A stretch of DNA of 64,000 nt from Halocafeteria seosinensis (taxonomy: Eukaryota > Sar > Bigyra > Bicosoecida), in contig LVLI01000176.1 of NCBI GenBank assembly GCA_001687465.1, forward strand, positions 62,001 to 126,000. Direction: 5' to 3'. This document shows positions 29,969-42,350 of the stretch, one piece after another. The position numbers and the translations under genes are program-made. How positions within the stretch are numbered: the first letter of the stretch is position 1; the number at the start of each line of letters is the position of its first letter. Below the pieces are notes generated by a model. That model searched no databases and was not told the DNA's origin. It saw nothing but the letters and a program-made list of their open reading frames with translations.

Positions 29969-31447
29969 ATGGAGACCTTACGGTCCATTTGCAGCTACCA
30001 TGACATGGAGTTCCCGGTGGCTCAGGTCAAGACAATGCACGATCCATACAGCTACGATAGCTCTACGCAGCATCATGGGCATCGGAGGGACTCATCCGCC
30101 GCTGCACACAGTGGTGGAGCCGAAGAAGATGAGGAGGAAGATCTAGAGGAGGATGAGAACGTGGACCGCAATTACTTCTTGGCGGCTACGCGTCAATTAC
30201 GGCAAGACAATGAATTAAGGATACTGTTGTTCGATGATAGTGCAGAGACGATTACAGACGTGGCCCGCTATGATCATGCCGGGGAGATCGTGTGCATGGA
30301 ACCGCATCCCCGAGACCCTCGGTTGGTAGCCACGGGATACCATGATAATGGAAAATCTTTGGCTAGTCTCTGGCGCATGGCTCTTCCGGGCGAAGAATCG
30401 GAAGACGATGAAGGGACTGGCTCGACCTATTCATCTCTGGAGGAACTCGCTGGATTAAGTGGTCAGAAAGGGAGGACCCAAGAGTTCTCATGGTCGGCCG
30501 ATAATAAACTCTTAAACCTGTCCTCTCTTGGAGTGCATGTGTGGAAAATGGAAGAGAGTGGTAAAAGAAAAGAATCTGTCTTTAGCAAAGAAGTATCGCC
30601 ACCAAATTATATGCTTTGTGGGAGCTGGGATCCACATCATCGAGAGGTCTTTGCTACAGGACAAGGTTCAATGATAGATTTCACAGACCTTAGAGACAAA
30701 AGCGGGAACAAAAGTTCGTCATCTCCTATTAGTGCCGGGGGAAAACATCATGGGACCAAAGTGTACGAAATTAACCAGAAACTAGATATCAAAGTACAGT
30801 AAGGACCGTATTTATTTATGTTTGTGTATGTACACTCGCAGGTTTGGTGTCGAGAATCATGTTCAGCAACTCAGCTGGAACCCGAACCGTCCCAACACGC
30901 TCGCAGCTGCATATGATGATGGATCAGTCCGTATCTGGGATATCAGAAATCCGAATCAACCAGTTAAAGTACTTACAGGACATTCGCACTGGTATGGCGG
31001 ATTATTCCGTTTCTACAATAGGAGCCATAAGGGTCTTCCACCTCTTCGCGTTGTTTGCATCTCGCAGGGTTACTTCGGTCCAATATAACCCCTTCCATGA
31101 TCAGCTGGTGATTTCTAGTGGCAACGATGGAAAAGCAATATTATGGCGGGCATCATCTGTATCCTCTGCTCCTTTGATTGAAATGGAGGACGAATCAGAC
31201 AAAAGGTAAGTCGAAATCGTTCATAATGATACGGCCACCCTGTAATAAAGTAGCATATTCTTTTCTCTCCATGCGCAGGAGTTCAACGGATCTGGCTGTC
31301 GGAGTATATTACGGGGACGATCAGAAGAAACTATACAACGCTGCATGGAGCTGGAGCGACGCGTGGACAGGCGCGATAGCGACAACAGGCGGAACTGTTG
31401 AGATTCTCCGCGTACCACAAAAAGAAAAGTATAAAATACTCTTGTAA
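29969..31447 (+). CDS. EIPR1: EIPR1 (TSSC1)-like WD40 protein
   Basis: Exons 29969-30798, 30842-30991, 31068-31205 and 31279-31447 join in phase to give 428 residues. WD repeats are visible: the block VQQLSWNPNRPNTLAAAYDD then VRIWDIRNP, followed by VTSVQYNPFHDQLVISSGND then AILWRA. The C-terminal blade, YNAAWSWSDAWTGAIATTGG then VEILRVPQKEKYKILL, matches the ending of animal EIPR1. EIPR1 binds the EARP and GARP tethering complexes and acts in endosome-to-Golgi and recycling traffic. Intron 1 is only 43 nt. An acidic insert (EEDEEEDLEEDEN) lies near residues 51-63. It ends 68 bp from the convergent TBC-TLDc gene. Confidence 0.87.
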
Positions 31448-31515
31448 GCAGAACATACGGTGATTATGAGTACGCTATGTTACATTAATAAAAACTCAAC
31501 CTATGTAACGAAAGC

Positions 31516-33930
31516 TTAATCAGTACCTTGAACATATGCTTCCCATTCTTTCTCCCCAGCCGACACCTGTTCCAGCGCCTTTCTGGCCGAAAATTCTTCG
31601 GAGCAGGCCACTCGGGAAGCTTTGTCCATAAAACCGTAGGCTTCCACTCCAGTCACTCTTAGTCTTGCGGAAGAGTCTTTCGACAATTTACCGTTGTTCA
31701 TGATACCAGCTTGTCTGCAGGATATCTGATTGAGAAGGCGCACAGATATGGTAGCTTCCTGCAAATCTCCGTGAATTTCAACTAAGGGTGCTTTCGGAGA
31801 ATCTTGTCCTCCTATTAGTAAATGAGCATGACCCTCGGCATTAATAGATACAAATTTGTTCTGCTTTAGGATACATTCACTGTCTGTGGTCCCCTCTTCC
31901 AAAGAATCAGGTATCTCGGCCCCATCGACTCGAACAGGGCAGCAATCTGGATGTACTTGGCAAACGAAATCATCAGAGGCCCCCACCCACGGAGCGCTCT
32001 TTTGCCACGCCCGCAATAGGCCTCCATTCAGATGAGACATATTGGTCTTGGTTGATAAGTTACGCAAAACCTGGTCAGCCGAGTTCCCTTCAGCCAATCG
32101 GCTATAGGACACGGAGGAATGAGTACGACGCAAAATGTCCGAATCGTGGCCACGACTGCCTGAATACTTTGATGACTGCGCTCTGTGTACGCCTGTACCA
32201 CCACCTGCACTGGTCTCAGATTCGCTAGTCCCAGTGAACCTTTCGATTCTCTTTATAAGAGGGGGTGTCGGCAAGCCATGCATGGAAAAGACTGCCAAAA
32301 CCATACTAGAGGAAGGCGACGCTTCCTGAGATCTGGGAGACACCCGGAGGAACAAGAGAATAGGAGCGATACCTTTCGTATGTTCCACGAGTTCGTCAAT
32401 GCTCCACCCATGTCTTCCAGAAAAGTAAAGAGGAAGCCAGTCACAGCTTGATACGGCTTTAGGTAACAAAGTTTCTAAAGAAGACAAATGCCGAGACATG
32501 GCAACGCAGTAAGCCTTAAATTTCCCCCGGGAGAGAGAGTTCATGAACTTTTGTAGTCCCTTCGCAGACACGTGATCCCACATTACATAATGATCCATGT
32601 AATTCTTCTCGGTCTTTTTCTTGACTTCCGCTATGTCCAACGAGCTAGCATACTCTCTTGAAGCGTCATCCGTCGTCGGTCTTGCCGGCGAGAAAAAACC
32701 ATAATGGTCAAATACTTTTCGCATTTCTTCATCCCCCGCGTCAGGATCGGCATCAAAACCACTATCATCTAATTCAGCCTTCACAAAGAAAGGCGGGTGA
32801 AAGAGCACCTTAGGGAAGTGCACAGTTTTTCCCATGTGATGAGATCTGTCAGACATAGAGGATATGGATCGAATATCATCCTCTGAAAACGAATCCTCCG
32901 CAGAGACTTTGAACCCGTGTGTTTGGGAGGTCCGCTTGAACTCGGCATAGTGCTTATCAATGTCATTTTTGGACAAGTTCCGAATGTTGAATCCGATTTC
33001 CGACAAAGAAGAAAACCGATACGGCTTTCTTTCAGCAGATTCTCCATTTCCGAGAACCCAGTTGCGCAGCGCCATCTCAAATTCGTAGGCAGTCTTGGTC
33101 TCCCTCAATTCTGCTTTGCGAAACTTGAGCCAAGCCAAACCCAGCCGGATTAGAATCTTCGGTCCTTCCGAGAGATACATATCAACTACACGATACACAT
33201 CTTCATGGGGCAGCCATCCACTGAAGAAATTCTGAAACCATGAGCGGAATATGGGTTTGACATCTTCTCCTCGCTGAAGGAGGTACATTACGTGGTCATA
33301 GATCTTGGACACTCTGCTCTTTACGATCTGTAGGAATGCGTACAAGAATGCATCTTCATCCGCTCTATTCACAAAAAACATAGTTTTTGTCCTTCCGCAG
33401 TGTACCAAATTTTCCAGTACAATGAATGCTTCCGCTTCGTTCAGGTAGTGCAGCAGAATCAGGGCCAAATTCGGTACCATGGGGCAGTACGTCAGACTTT
33501 CCAGTTGCGCAAGCACAGATACCACGCGGTCATGAGCCGCCGACAGGGCCACACTGGGTTGCTGCAGTAAGTACAGAGCGGGTTCAGGTACAGATTGCGG
33601 TTCCACCCCGAGAAAAGGCACTTTAAAGAGTTTCTTGGGAAGTGGGTTGGCATTTCCAAACACCTGAAGCGCGGGTTGCAGGTAGAAAACGAGGTTATTC
33701 GCTTGCACTCCTGCCAGTTTCATCCACATGAAGCGACGCTCCACGTGCGCCAGGCCGTTCCGACAGCGTAACTTGAGCTCCTGGTCTTTCTCTGTCCCGC
33801 CGGACGCCGTGCCGGCTCGACCATAGTCGTCGTCCCCTTTGCTGAAGGCGCCCAAGATGCCTCCTCGTCCTCCGGCAGCCGAATCTGAGGCCTGTTTCTG
33901 GATGGGAACTTCTTCAAGTGAGTACGACAT
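31516..33930 (-). CDS. TBC-TLDc protein (TBC1D24-like)
   Basis: Single exon of 804 residues from ATG 33930. Residues about 130-290 follow the C-terminal half of a TBC domain: RVVSVLAQLESLTYCPMVPN, the AEAFIVLENLV helix, then PHEDVYRVVDMYLSEG. The catalytic Arg and Gln fingers of Rab-GAP TBC domains (IxxDxxR, YxQ) are not visible, as in TBC1D24. Residues about 485-790 form a TLDc domain with a long Ser-rich insert: LPLYFSGRHGWSIDELVEHT, VLAVFSMHG, then HAHLLIGGQDSPKAPLVEIH and VTGVEAYGFMD at the end. TLDc proteins of this kind bind the V-ATPase and act in vesicle trafficking and oxidative-stress resistance. It is soluble with no signal peptide. Confidence 0.78.
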   Translation of the reverse strand: MSYSLEEVPIQKQASDSAAGGRGGILGAFSKGDDDYGRAGTASGGTEKDQELKLRCRNGLAHVERRFMWMKLAGVQANNLVFYLQPALQVFGNANPLPKKLFKVPFLGVEPQSVPEPALYLLQQPSVALSAAHDRVVSVLAQLESLTYCPMVPNLALILLHYLNEAEAFIVLENLVHCGRTKTMFFVNRADEDAFLYAFLQIVKSRVSKIYDHVMYLLQRGEDVKPIFRSWFQNFFSGWLPHEDVYRVVDMYLSEGPKILIRLGLAWLKFRKAELRETKTAYEFEMALRNWVLGNGESAERKPYRFSSLSEIGFNIRNLSKNDIDKHYAEFKRTSQTHGFKVSAEDSFSEDDIRSISSMSDRSHHMGKTVHFPKVLFHPPFFVKAELDDSGFDADPDAGDEEMRKVFDHYGFFSPARPTTDDASREYASSLDIAEVKKKTEKNYMDHYVMWDHVSAKGLQKFMNSLSRGKFKAYCVAMSRHLSSLETLLPKAVSSCDWLPLYFSGRHGWSIDELVEHTKGIAPILLFLRVSPRSQEASPSSSMVLAVFSMHGLPTPPLIKRIERFTGTSESETSAGGGTGVHRAQSSKYSGSRGHDSDILRRTHSSVSYSRLAEGNSADQVLRNLSTKTNMSHLNGGLLRAWQKSAPWVGASDDFVCQVHPDCCPVRVDGAEIPDSLEEGTTDSECILKQNKFVSINAEGHAHLLIGGQDSPKAPLVEIHGDLQEATISVRLLNQISCRQAGIMNNGKLSKDSSARLRVTGVEAYGFMDKASRVACSEEFSARKALEQVSAGEKEWEAYVQGTD

Positions 33931-34613
33931 TTTGAGACGGATGCAAGAAAAAGAACATTAGCCCTATAAGCTATCAACACACGTCGTATTTCCTTCACTT
34001 ATAAAGTATAAAGCGCTAAGGATGAGCATTGCGCAATCAACTGAGCCCAACAAAAGTTTGTCGTGTTGGGCCGCACTTCACTTGCCCAAGAAGTCAAACG
34101 CACGCAAGCTCAGCTCGAGTGTTGGAATGGCGGCGCCTACTAATTAGTAATAGTCCAGTGTATGTAATCAGAAACGATAGTGAATGAAAACGAGAAATCA
34201 TATAATTTTCGTTCAAGTGGAGTCTATACAACTCCTAAGTGTGCCGTTGCAGCTGCCAGTTCCAGCTTCATAGCCTATACCGAACTATTTATTAGCCATG
34301 ACTCTCGGTAGATGACTTTCCACTGCCTATGCATGCATTCTATGCGACCTTGAAGAAGGACTGTGTAAAGCTTCCGAAATTCACCGGCCTCCGCTGAAGG
34401 CCGAAGCCCGAGAGCTAGTCTCCCAGGCGAATTCTCCCGCAGTGGACTGCGTGGTGCTACTAGTTCCACGTCGGCGCTTCAAATACCCGTGTGATACCCA
34501 GGTTCCATAACCAATCATGGCTTCCCGCAATATCAGCTCGAAGGATTGCCGTGTCCTTAATCCCACTCCCAACTCCTCTCACACCCATCAAACCAAGCCA
34601 AGAATACAGAGTT
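33931..34613. other. Gene-free region, possible unplaced exon
   Basis: The upstream part is the promoter of the TBC-TLDc gene. A minus-strand frame at 34381-34572 (SFELILREAMIGYGTWVSHG) looks mildly protein-like and might be a last exon of the hydrolase gene to the right, but I cannot connect it with splice sites. Confidence 0.3.
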
Positions 34614-36352
34614 TCAACTGCTGGCCAGGGGAGATACCCTTGATGTGTGCAGATTCGATTCTATAAGATGTAGCAGAGTAGTAAAGAGAAGAGTCTTCGA
34701 AGACTTGTCGCCTTCGGCGAAGACGTCTTCAGCTCTACCTGTAAATCCCAAAGAGAGATGGAGTACTGGCTCCACATGAAGCACTTGAGACAGCCATATA
34801 AATTCACTCCTACAGCCAACTCTTGTCTGAAATAAAACAAGCGCACTTGCATTGTTCTGGAAAAGCACGCACCGTACAGCAATCACGTACCAGCTCTTCA
34901 TGGAATTCTTGCGAAGCGCTTGCCGGAGAGGTCTGCAACTAACTACTAGTGACCGTCTCAGCTGCTACAGTTCATTGAAATTTGCGTACCTTATCCAGTC
35001 CTCCATGAATGAAGCAAAAGTGCGGTACTATATGGGGGTGAGATTTCATCAGTTGTTTCAGGCCGTCCAAATTCCTGATTGGAGAATGATGATCAAAACA
35101 GTCAAAGCCATTCATGGATGGAGCCATTGGAGACATTAAATGAACCCCATTGATAGTTACAGGGGGGATTGCTGTGCTCATGGAGACGGACTAAAGTTCG
35201 AGACGCGAGAGAGTTATTTCGCAAAAGAAAAACACCAGCACGTACTGAGTTGGCGCCGAGACTCATGTGAATAATGAAACCTGATATCGTAAACGCCACT
35301 AATGCCAGTGAACGACTTAGTGCTTTGAAGCAATTGAATCAGCTTCCCTTTTTCGCCACATTGAGGTACTGATTCAGCTATTAGCTCCTTCGGTGCTCGT
35401 TGTGCAGCGCTCGCAATAGCCATGGCACATATATGAGCACCAGCCGAATGCCCAAGCAGGTTAATGTTCATGGGATCACCTCCATAGCGATGAATATTGT
35501 TCCTTGCCCATACTACTGCATCAATAACGTCTTCAACCATATCCGAAGCATTTCCAAGTGGATACACTCGGTAGTTGACAACTGCTACGATAGCACCTAA
35601 ATATGTCAAGTTCTTCCCGAGAGCAGCATATTCCCACTTATGTCCCCAAGCCCACGCTCCGCCTGAGCCCCAGCGAAATAAAAATAGTACCGAATGCATT
35701 GGCATGTTAGGCTTCCTACATACCATGGAAAAACAAGATCACGGGTCGATCCACCAGGTTTGGAATCTGCAGATGTTTCGGAGGTGTATCCGCCATCCTC
35801 GTTGTTCCTTCTACACAAGTAAGTTCTCACCTCGGGACTGTATATATCAAGTCGGCATCTGGAGTATTCTTTGACCACATCTGCTTTAACTCCGGAAGTG
35901 TTGCTCTTGTAGGAGATGTTGCGGTGAACATATCTGGAAGGAACCAGCACCGTCCACAGAATTCTACCCACAACCCGCGGGTACCTGGAGAGACCATGCT
36001 TCATGTGAGTTCCGAAAACGTCCGCAGTAGTCACGAGTTTCAAACGTACAGAAAAGCGAAAACGACTTGTCCGAATTGAATACTATCATGCAGTAAAACA
36101 TCTGTGACTGTTCGATAGAGCGTTTCCGGAATCGTCAATGGTCGCCCTGAAGATACCTCAAGGCAAATAAAGATGACGCCGGATGAATTCCTGGTCTAAT
36201 GTCCTCATACACCACGTACCATCCGTCTCCGGGAAAATAAAACCCTTCTGAGCACTTCGGGAAGGCCGTATCCTGTAAAAATGCCGTAAGAATCGGCCCC
36301 AGAGGCGTAGCACTGCCAAGGTTAGGGCGAGTTTGTACCAAAGCTTGTCCAT
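34614..36352 (-). CDS. Prenylcysteine methylesterase-like alpha/beta hydrolase
   Basis: Multi-exon gene from ATG 36352. The first exon has an amphipathic/hydrophobic leader (MDKLWYKLALTLAVLRLWGR). A second block near 35830-35930 reads SRCRLDIYSP, typical of this family. The core near 35400-35690 reads GSGGAWAWGHKWEY, then VNYRVYPLGNASDMVEDVID and YGGDPMNINLLGHSAGAHI, giving the oxyanion GGAW and the nucleophile Ser in GHSAG. Further exons give FTGISGVYDI, LMSPMAPSMNGFD and VPHFCFIHGGLDK (acid Asp region). Plant ICME hydrolyses the methyl ester of prenylated cysteine on membranes; other membrane-bound carboxylesterases are the alternative. The exon pattern at 34614-34860 and the catalytic His are uncertain. 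Confidence 0.7.
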
Positions 36353-36825
36353 TTCATTCCCATCCACGCACGCAGATGCACTTATTTATTAATTTTTCAC
36401 CTTGTTCTAAGAGCTGTAGATACCCAAAGAGTGCAATTTATAGCATTTGCTGGCTGACCGCAGCAAGCTGCGGCTGTCCTTAACACAACTTCAACATAGC
36501 CAAGTTGAACATCTTTATTGCTTCGCCGAGGTTACTTCGCTTCCTCGGTGTGAAAAAATGTCAGTAGATGTGATAAGTGTTTTTACGTTATGAAGTCAGT
36601 GAGTATTGTTACGTCGATGAACTGTGTATTTGAGGGAAACACACTTCTTTATTCTCATTCATTGATATCTGGTTCAAACTTCCACAGTAAGATATGTAAT
36701 GCGGAGTACTCCACACTGCCGGACATCCAAATCTGTTGGGTAATCGACTCGGTGCGCCAATCTGAGTGAGGACCTGAAGCAGATAGACGTAGGGAGCCAG
36801 TCACGTCAAGAGTAATCTCTGTTGC
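36353..36825. other. Gene-free region
   Basis: Between the start of the hydrolase gene and the end of the DNA ligase gene, both on the minus strand. No open frame of interest. Confidence 0.4.
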
Positions 36826-39591
36826 TTAACCGTGTTTTGACTGCTTCTGGTACATTTCCATTAACTCCGAAGCTGCACAGCTAACATGAGCACTCACGCA
36901 GGCCGCCTAATTAAGAGTCGTACATACGTTGTTCCTTACCTGTTGTAGCCTCCTCTGGTGTTTTATCTTCTCGGATACGATAAAATCGCGGGAACCGGCA
37001 TGCAATGCCTTTATTACTTGCCTCCTCTTCTTCTAGCAGATGCGACGCAGCTCGGTGAACACTTGACAACGTAAATTCAGCAGCTCGAATCTCCCAAACC
37101 TGGCACGGTTTGAACCATAAGGGAGGCCGCTCTGTTGTCTCATATTGTTCTGGAATGCGCCCCTCAGATACATTTAAGAGATTGTCCCCGGAATAAAACT
37201 CCTTCATCCACTGTGTGTCGGAAATAACAGTATCACACTTCTACGGTATACAGTAGCCTATGTCGCAACGTCTTCCGCTACTACACGCACCTTGTAAAAA
37301 GCATCAGAGAATCCACTCATGCATCGGCAAACAGATTGCCATTTTTGAAATTCTTCATCGTAGCATCCCAATAGTACGGGTGAGTACCAGCCAGCCTTCC
37401 TGCGGACAAATGCACCACGCTAAACGCTTCAAACACAGTGGACAAGAACAATACGCCTCATAACGGCAGAGTCATACCTCCCATTCCCGTACCAAGCGCC
37501 AATGGGGACCAAGTCCAAGCTATCAGCCAGCTCATCGACGTAGTCACGTTTCAATTTTAGCCAAGTATCGCTTCTCTCAGATGGGACGTAAAGTGAATAG
37601 TCACCTGCTTCAGCCGATGTATCACTTGCCTCTAGATGCTTTTGCAACAGCAGTTTAGGTTTGAACGTTCCATCTTCGATCTGGGTGGTTGCTTTCTCTA
37701 GTAGGTCTTGACCACCCGGAGAAATTCCGGATGAGAGGGACATCAATGCAGAGCTGTAGGCTCCGCAATGGCCAAGACATTTGCAAATGACTCCCTCACA
37801 ACTATCAGATGCTGCACCGTTTATCCACTCATCAATAATCTTAGCACATTCGGAATCATTGGGGCTGACTACGACACCATCAGTAACGATAAACTTTCCC
37901 TTGATGACCGGGAAGTAAGAAAGTAGTAGGAGCCTCCGGGTCCACAGCGGCAAACGTAGCAGATCTTGCCCATTCAGGTAAAGCAAATCGAAAGCACAAA
38001 CACAAACGTTAACGTTGACATCCTCGACGTTTACCTCTTTCCTGTTCCGGGAAGATAAAGTCTGGAAGGGCAATATTCTACCTGTCTCTCCCTTTTCAAC
38101 AGCAACGACTTCGACATCGAGAATGAAAGATTCCGTCTTCTCCCCGAAACGGTGGGCTATACCGCTTGGAAGTTCGGAGCTACTTTTGGCAATTCGGTCC
38201 ATTACTTCCCTCACATCGGGCCATCTCTCGGTGCAGTCCTCAAGATGTCGGCTGTAGACGCGCGAACAACGAGCGCCATGACTTCCAGAGTAATGAATTT
38301 GCGCTCTCTGACCATCATACTTGTACTCCACGAGAAAAGGTCCACTACTCTTCCCTTTGTGCGCAACTGAGTTAAAATGTTCCACGGCTTCCGAAGATTT
38401 ACTACATGCTTTAGCTAACATAGGCTGGACAGGAACTCCCATGTGAACCGTGCAACATTTTCTTAACTGACTGACACCCTTATCTACAATTATCTCCGCC
38501 ACCGTTCTTAGAGACGAACAAATTGAGAACGAGAACTTGACGTCCTTATATACCTGCTCAAGCTCACTCTTTAGTTTGCTTTCAGTGGTACCCAATGTTT
38601 TAAACCCGTATACCTCATGAACAAACGCACCGTTTCCTAAGGCCTGCAGGACTGTTAAAACGCTAGCTCCAATCCTTAAATTGCCAACAAGAATGCGCAT
38701 TATGTAACGTATCTGCTCAGTTCCTTTGGCGGCACGCAGGAGTTTCCCGACAATAGATCGCTTCCGACTAGCACTTCCCTCTCCAGTTTGTTCAGAGATT
38801 TGCAAGAGCATTTCGTGAATTCCGGAAACCGTCAGATCAGGAAGCTTTACGAGAGTCTGTTGACTTCTTACACAAGTAGCGGCTACATCACCTAAGTCGC
38901 CTAAGGATCTGTACAATTCTTGAACTTTCTTGCGCTTCACACCCGCCACTTCGCATAGCACAGATACTACCAACGAGCCTCCAATACCCAGTTCAACTCC
39001 CTCAAACGATGGCGCAATTTGGTTAGTGAAGAGGTACAAAGCAGGTAGGACATCTTTAGGTGTGTACGCCAACTGGACGCGAAAGAAGTTGGCCATCATG
39101 CGAATAATTGCAAGACGCTTTGTAGTACTGTCCACCGCAGCAAAGACACTCGCCAGCATAGCATACGGACACCGGGATCCCGGCTGTATCGAAAACGCTT
39201 CTGCTTGCCTACAGGGATCAAACTCTTCCAACAAAGTATCCCAATCCTGCTGAGCATTACGACGATCGCCGGGAATTGAATTGTGGCTGACCGTAGCGGT
39301 GGAAGGCTTCACCTCAGCGGACGCTGCAGATGTATGAACGGAAGCTTGACTGGTTCCCACAGTAGCACCCACTGCTTCGCTACCGCTGTTAGTTTGCTCA
39401 TCGCCCACAAGTGAAATTTCATTGCTACCATCGTCCTGAGCTACCCTCGGCTTCTTGACGGGTCTCTCGGGGGCTGGTGGCTCCTGCTTCTCACCGTCAT
39501 TTTCGTCTCCAGTGAGATCTACCACATTCGTATTTGAAGTAGTTTTCTTTCGACTAGGCGAAAGAAAATAATGAAGACTTCCCTGTTGCAT
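36826..39591 (-). CDS. LIG1: ATP-dependent DNA ligase I
   Basis: Exons 39591-37478, 37399-37291, 37210-36940 and 36872-36826 join in phase to give 846 residues. The enzyme seals nicks and Okazaki fragments in the nucleus. Residues 2-10 carry a PCNA-binding PIP-like box (QGSLHYFL). A disordered linker with basic clusters (PVKKPR) follows. The DNA-binding domain spans about 160-380; motif I with the adenylated Lys is VEYKYDGQRAQIH near 425. Later signatures are ESFILDVEVVAVE, FDLLYLNGQDLLRLPL, CEGVICK, SDTWLKLKRDYVD and the C-terminal RFPRFYRIREDKTPEEATT. The last 15 residues (SELMEMYQKQSKHG) come from a 47-nt exon that matches the known end of LIG1, supporting the intron at 36873-36939. It is likely regulated with the cell cycle. 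Confidence 0.94.
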
Positions 39592-40160
39592 CAGTGCTCG
39601 AAAAGGGAAGGAATGGAATGCTACCAGACCCCCCCTGACGTCAGCACCACCAGAACGGATCAAGCAACTATTACGATGAACACGCTCTTTACAATACTGA
39701 ACGATGAGCTCCAGACAACACCAGTCTGGTCCAGTGGTCTTATTTTGTTTGAGACTCTGAGTCCTTGACTATATAAACGACTCGCGTGATAGGCGGTTCG
39801 TCTGTGAAGTTGCGGAAGAACCCACTGCACTGCGACTGCAGTCTGCGGGACGGGTCACGCGGCTGCAGGATTCCATTGATAATAGGCGCTCCACCTTGTA
39901 CACGTTCTGGCCATCGATCAAGCGTATGCCTTGATCGCTTGCTGTGTTGTACATTGTCTGTACAGCTTATCCAAAAAGTACTTGATTATCCGTTTTCCGG
40001 AGACTTCGTTTGCTGTTGTGGTTGCCAGCTGTATTTGAAGTCGGTGTGGGTCTGTTCAAGTTTATACTAAACTATATATACTATTATTGGACACCTGGTC
40101 CTCCTGTTATAGTGCGCTGAGCACTATTTTCTAACGTAACTGAGTTGTCGCGTAACACAA
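39592..40160. other. Spacer between DNA ligase and glycosyltransferase genes
   Basis: Contains the ligase promoter at the left and the glycosyltransferase 3' flank at the right. No protein-like frame is recognisable. Confidence 0.4.
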
Positions 40161-42350
40161 TCACATGGAGCCCATTTCGTGAAATTGTCTCACATCCATC
40201 CTTCTAAATGACTTGCTTATACGTTTGCGCCAGTATTCATTGTGCGAACTATTTGAGAAGACTAAACGTACACCGTACAACCAGTGAAATCGAATGATGG
40301 GATCGGCCATGTTTCCGTACCATTCCTCAATTTGAGTATCCGTCACTGTATCACTACGAAGCTCAATAACGTTCCCGGGAGTTGGAAACTGTTCCTCTTC
40401 ACCAAAGATATTGCCGAAATAAGGTATTTTATTACCGTGGCTGGCAGTTATACTTTGCTGGTGGTGGTTCCTAACCGATTCACTCAAGAGCAGAACCATC
40501 GTGGACGGAGAATGCCGGGGATAAGCACCACTGAGCTCCAGCCGGATATCCGACGGCACGAGCTGATTATATCGAAACATATTCTCCCTCGCGTGTTTAT
40601 GTACCTCAAAAAACGACCGTACACTCCAATGAGCATTTAAAGGACAACTGTCATCCTCGATAAACAAAGCTGTACATTCGCCTCGAATATCCCAATCGCA
40701 TTGATGGCATCGAAATCTTGGTAAGATGACAGAGCGGCCCAAAATTTCTCCTAGTTTCAGAGCCACTTGCAGGTTTATTGATTCTTCCTCAAGTGTAACG
40801 CCTGGATCAGGGTTCCCATACTCAAGAAACTTCTGCCGCGGATCAGTATAGTATCTGCTAGCGGCAAAAAATACGACCGCCTTGTTTTTCCAAGCCACAG
40901 TTCCTACACACTTTCGTCAGAGGAAAACTTACCCTGGTGGAGAGTCTACTAGCCACATTAGATGCTCTTTGAATCGATAAATTTTAGCATCCCTTCCCAC
41001 TATAAAATTATTGTGGACGATGATGCAGTTAGGACATGGGGATTGCCCTGCAAACATCCTACGAGTGTGGGCAAAGTAAGTAAGTCCAACTGGATACGCT
41101 TCTCGAGGTAGCACCTGCAATGCACAGTTCGCATCAATAGCATCAAGCACAACCGTTGAGGGTGGTGGTGAATACCTTCATCTTCAGGGATGATTCTCTC
41201 ATGTTTTTGATTGCTGCCTCAACCGCTGTTTGCTGTCTCTTGGTTGCGGCAGACGTTCCATAGTTGCTGAGTCTAAGTGCCTCACCTGAGTTCACGAAAA
41301 AATACAGCAATATGGCGTTCATGAAAGCACACTTTGCCTTCCCTTACCAGCAAACGTTACTCCCGCTCGAGTACACCGCAAGAGCATAAATCCGCTGTTT
41401 GGAGAGTGGAGGTCGTCTTGAATGAGCAGGTCATACTCTTCATACTTGGCTCTCAACAGATCCTTTAGCGGATCCTGAAGAAATACGATATCCACATCAG
41501 ACAGTAACACATTGTATCCCATCAGTAAGATGCTTAGCATAGCCTCCGTCTTGACATTCACTACGGTCGCAAATTCGGTACTGCCGAAGTTGCCTCCTTC
41601 CATCTCCCGCGGAAACTCGAAGCAACTGGCTGTCATTGAAGCGAGCGATGTACAAAACCCTCTCGACAAGCCGATAACCAAATAGTTAGTATAGTTGAGT
41701 GGACGAATAGAAGTAGCAATGAAATTTTCCGTCATGCTAAGATAGGTTGCGTCGCTAATTGATAAAACAATGAGGCCGTCTCTTGCTGTGTTTGAAACCA
41801 ATTCCTGCAGCCGTTTGTGATATACGATATCCGGTATTGGTATGGGCCAGAGAGGCTGCACAAACTCTTTAGGAAGCGATCCAACATCTGTAAACGGAAT
41901 ACTTCCTTCTTGGCGTATAATGCGAAAGCGCTTGAAAGATGGGTATCCTATGAATACAATATTAAGCCACTGTCTCTCCACTCCACTAGCTCGTGGTATC
42001 AAGAAGTGCTCACAATCCGTAAAGCAAGCAACTTGAGGCCCCGTAAAAGCTTTGTGGAGTTGTATACTCTTCTCAACACCGGTAGGATTCTTGCCAAAAT
42101 TCACATTGTAGGCTTGGGCCGCTCTATGAATGTACTCCGTAAAATATTCTGGCGTGTGTGTCGTGAAGATGTAGATTCCCTGCTGTTGCCTAATGCTCTT
42201 GGTCCTCCAGTTGGAACTCCCGTCCCCTTGGTGGATTACAACAGCCTTGACGGGGGGATTAACACAGTAGAGCGCAGCCACGTACCAAAACAATAGGCAT
42301 GTCATGCAAGCTCTAGGAACTTTGGTGCCGAAGACCCCCATTACTGACAT
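40161..42350 (-). CDS. GT77-like nucleotide-sugar glycosyltransferase
   Basis: Exons 42350-41348, 41285-41176, 41114 to about 40964, and about 40924-40161. The N-terminus has a hydrophobic signal-anchor (CMTCLLFWYVAALYCV, residues about 15-30), so it is probably a type II Golgi enzyme. The catalytic core has MLSILLMGYNVLLSDVDIVF followed by LQDP, with the DxD metal/nucleotide-sugar motif DVD, then DLLIQDD and SPNSGFMLLR. Downstream come CIIVHNNFIVG and IYRFKEHLMWL, both typical of the GT77 family (plant RRA/XEG113 and Dictyostelium AgtA). The C-terminal third is less conserved. Sugar specificity cannot be read. The junction near 40925-40963 fits a 39-nt intron with donor GTAGAC; the more obvious GTAAGT donor would break the frame. 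Confidence 0.8.

Noticed and set aside
34381-34572. Extra exon of the prenylcysteine esterase gene
   Set aside because: It is mildly protein-like, but no splice junction in phase connects it to 34614 and beyond.
40902-40930. 29-nt intron with GTAAGT donor in the GT77 gene
   Set aside because: It would shift the frame of the conserved C-terminal exon; a 39-nt intron with donor GTAGAC keeps it.
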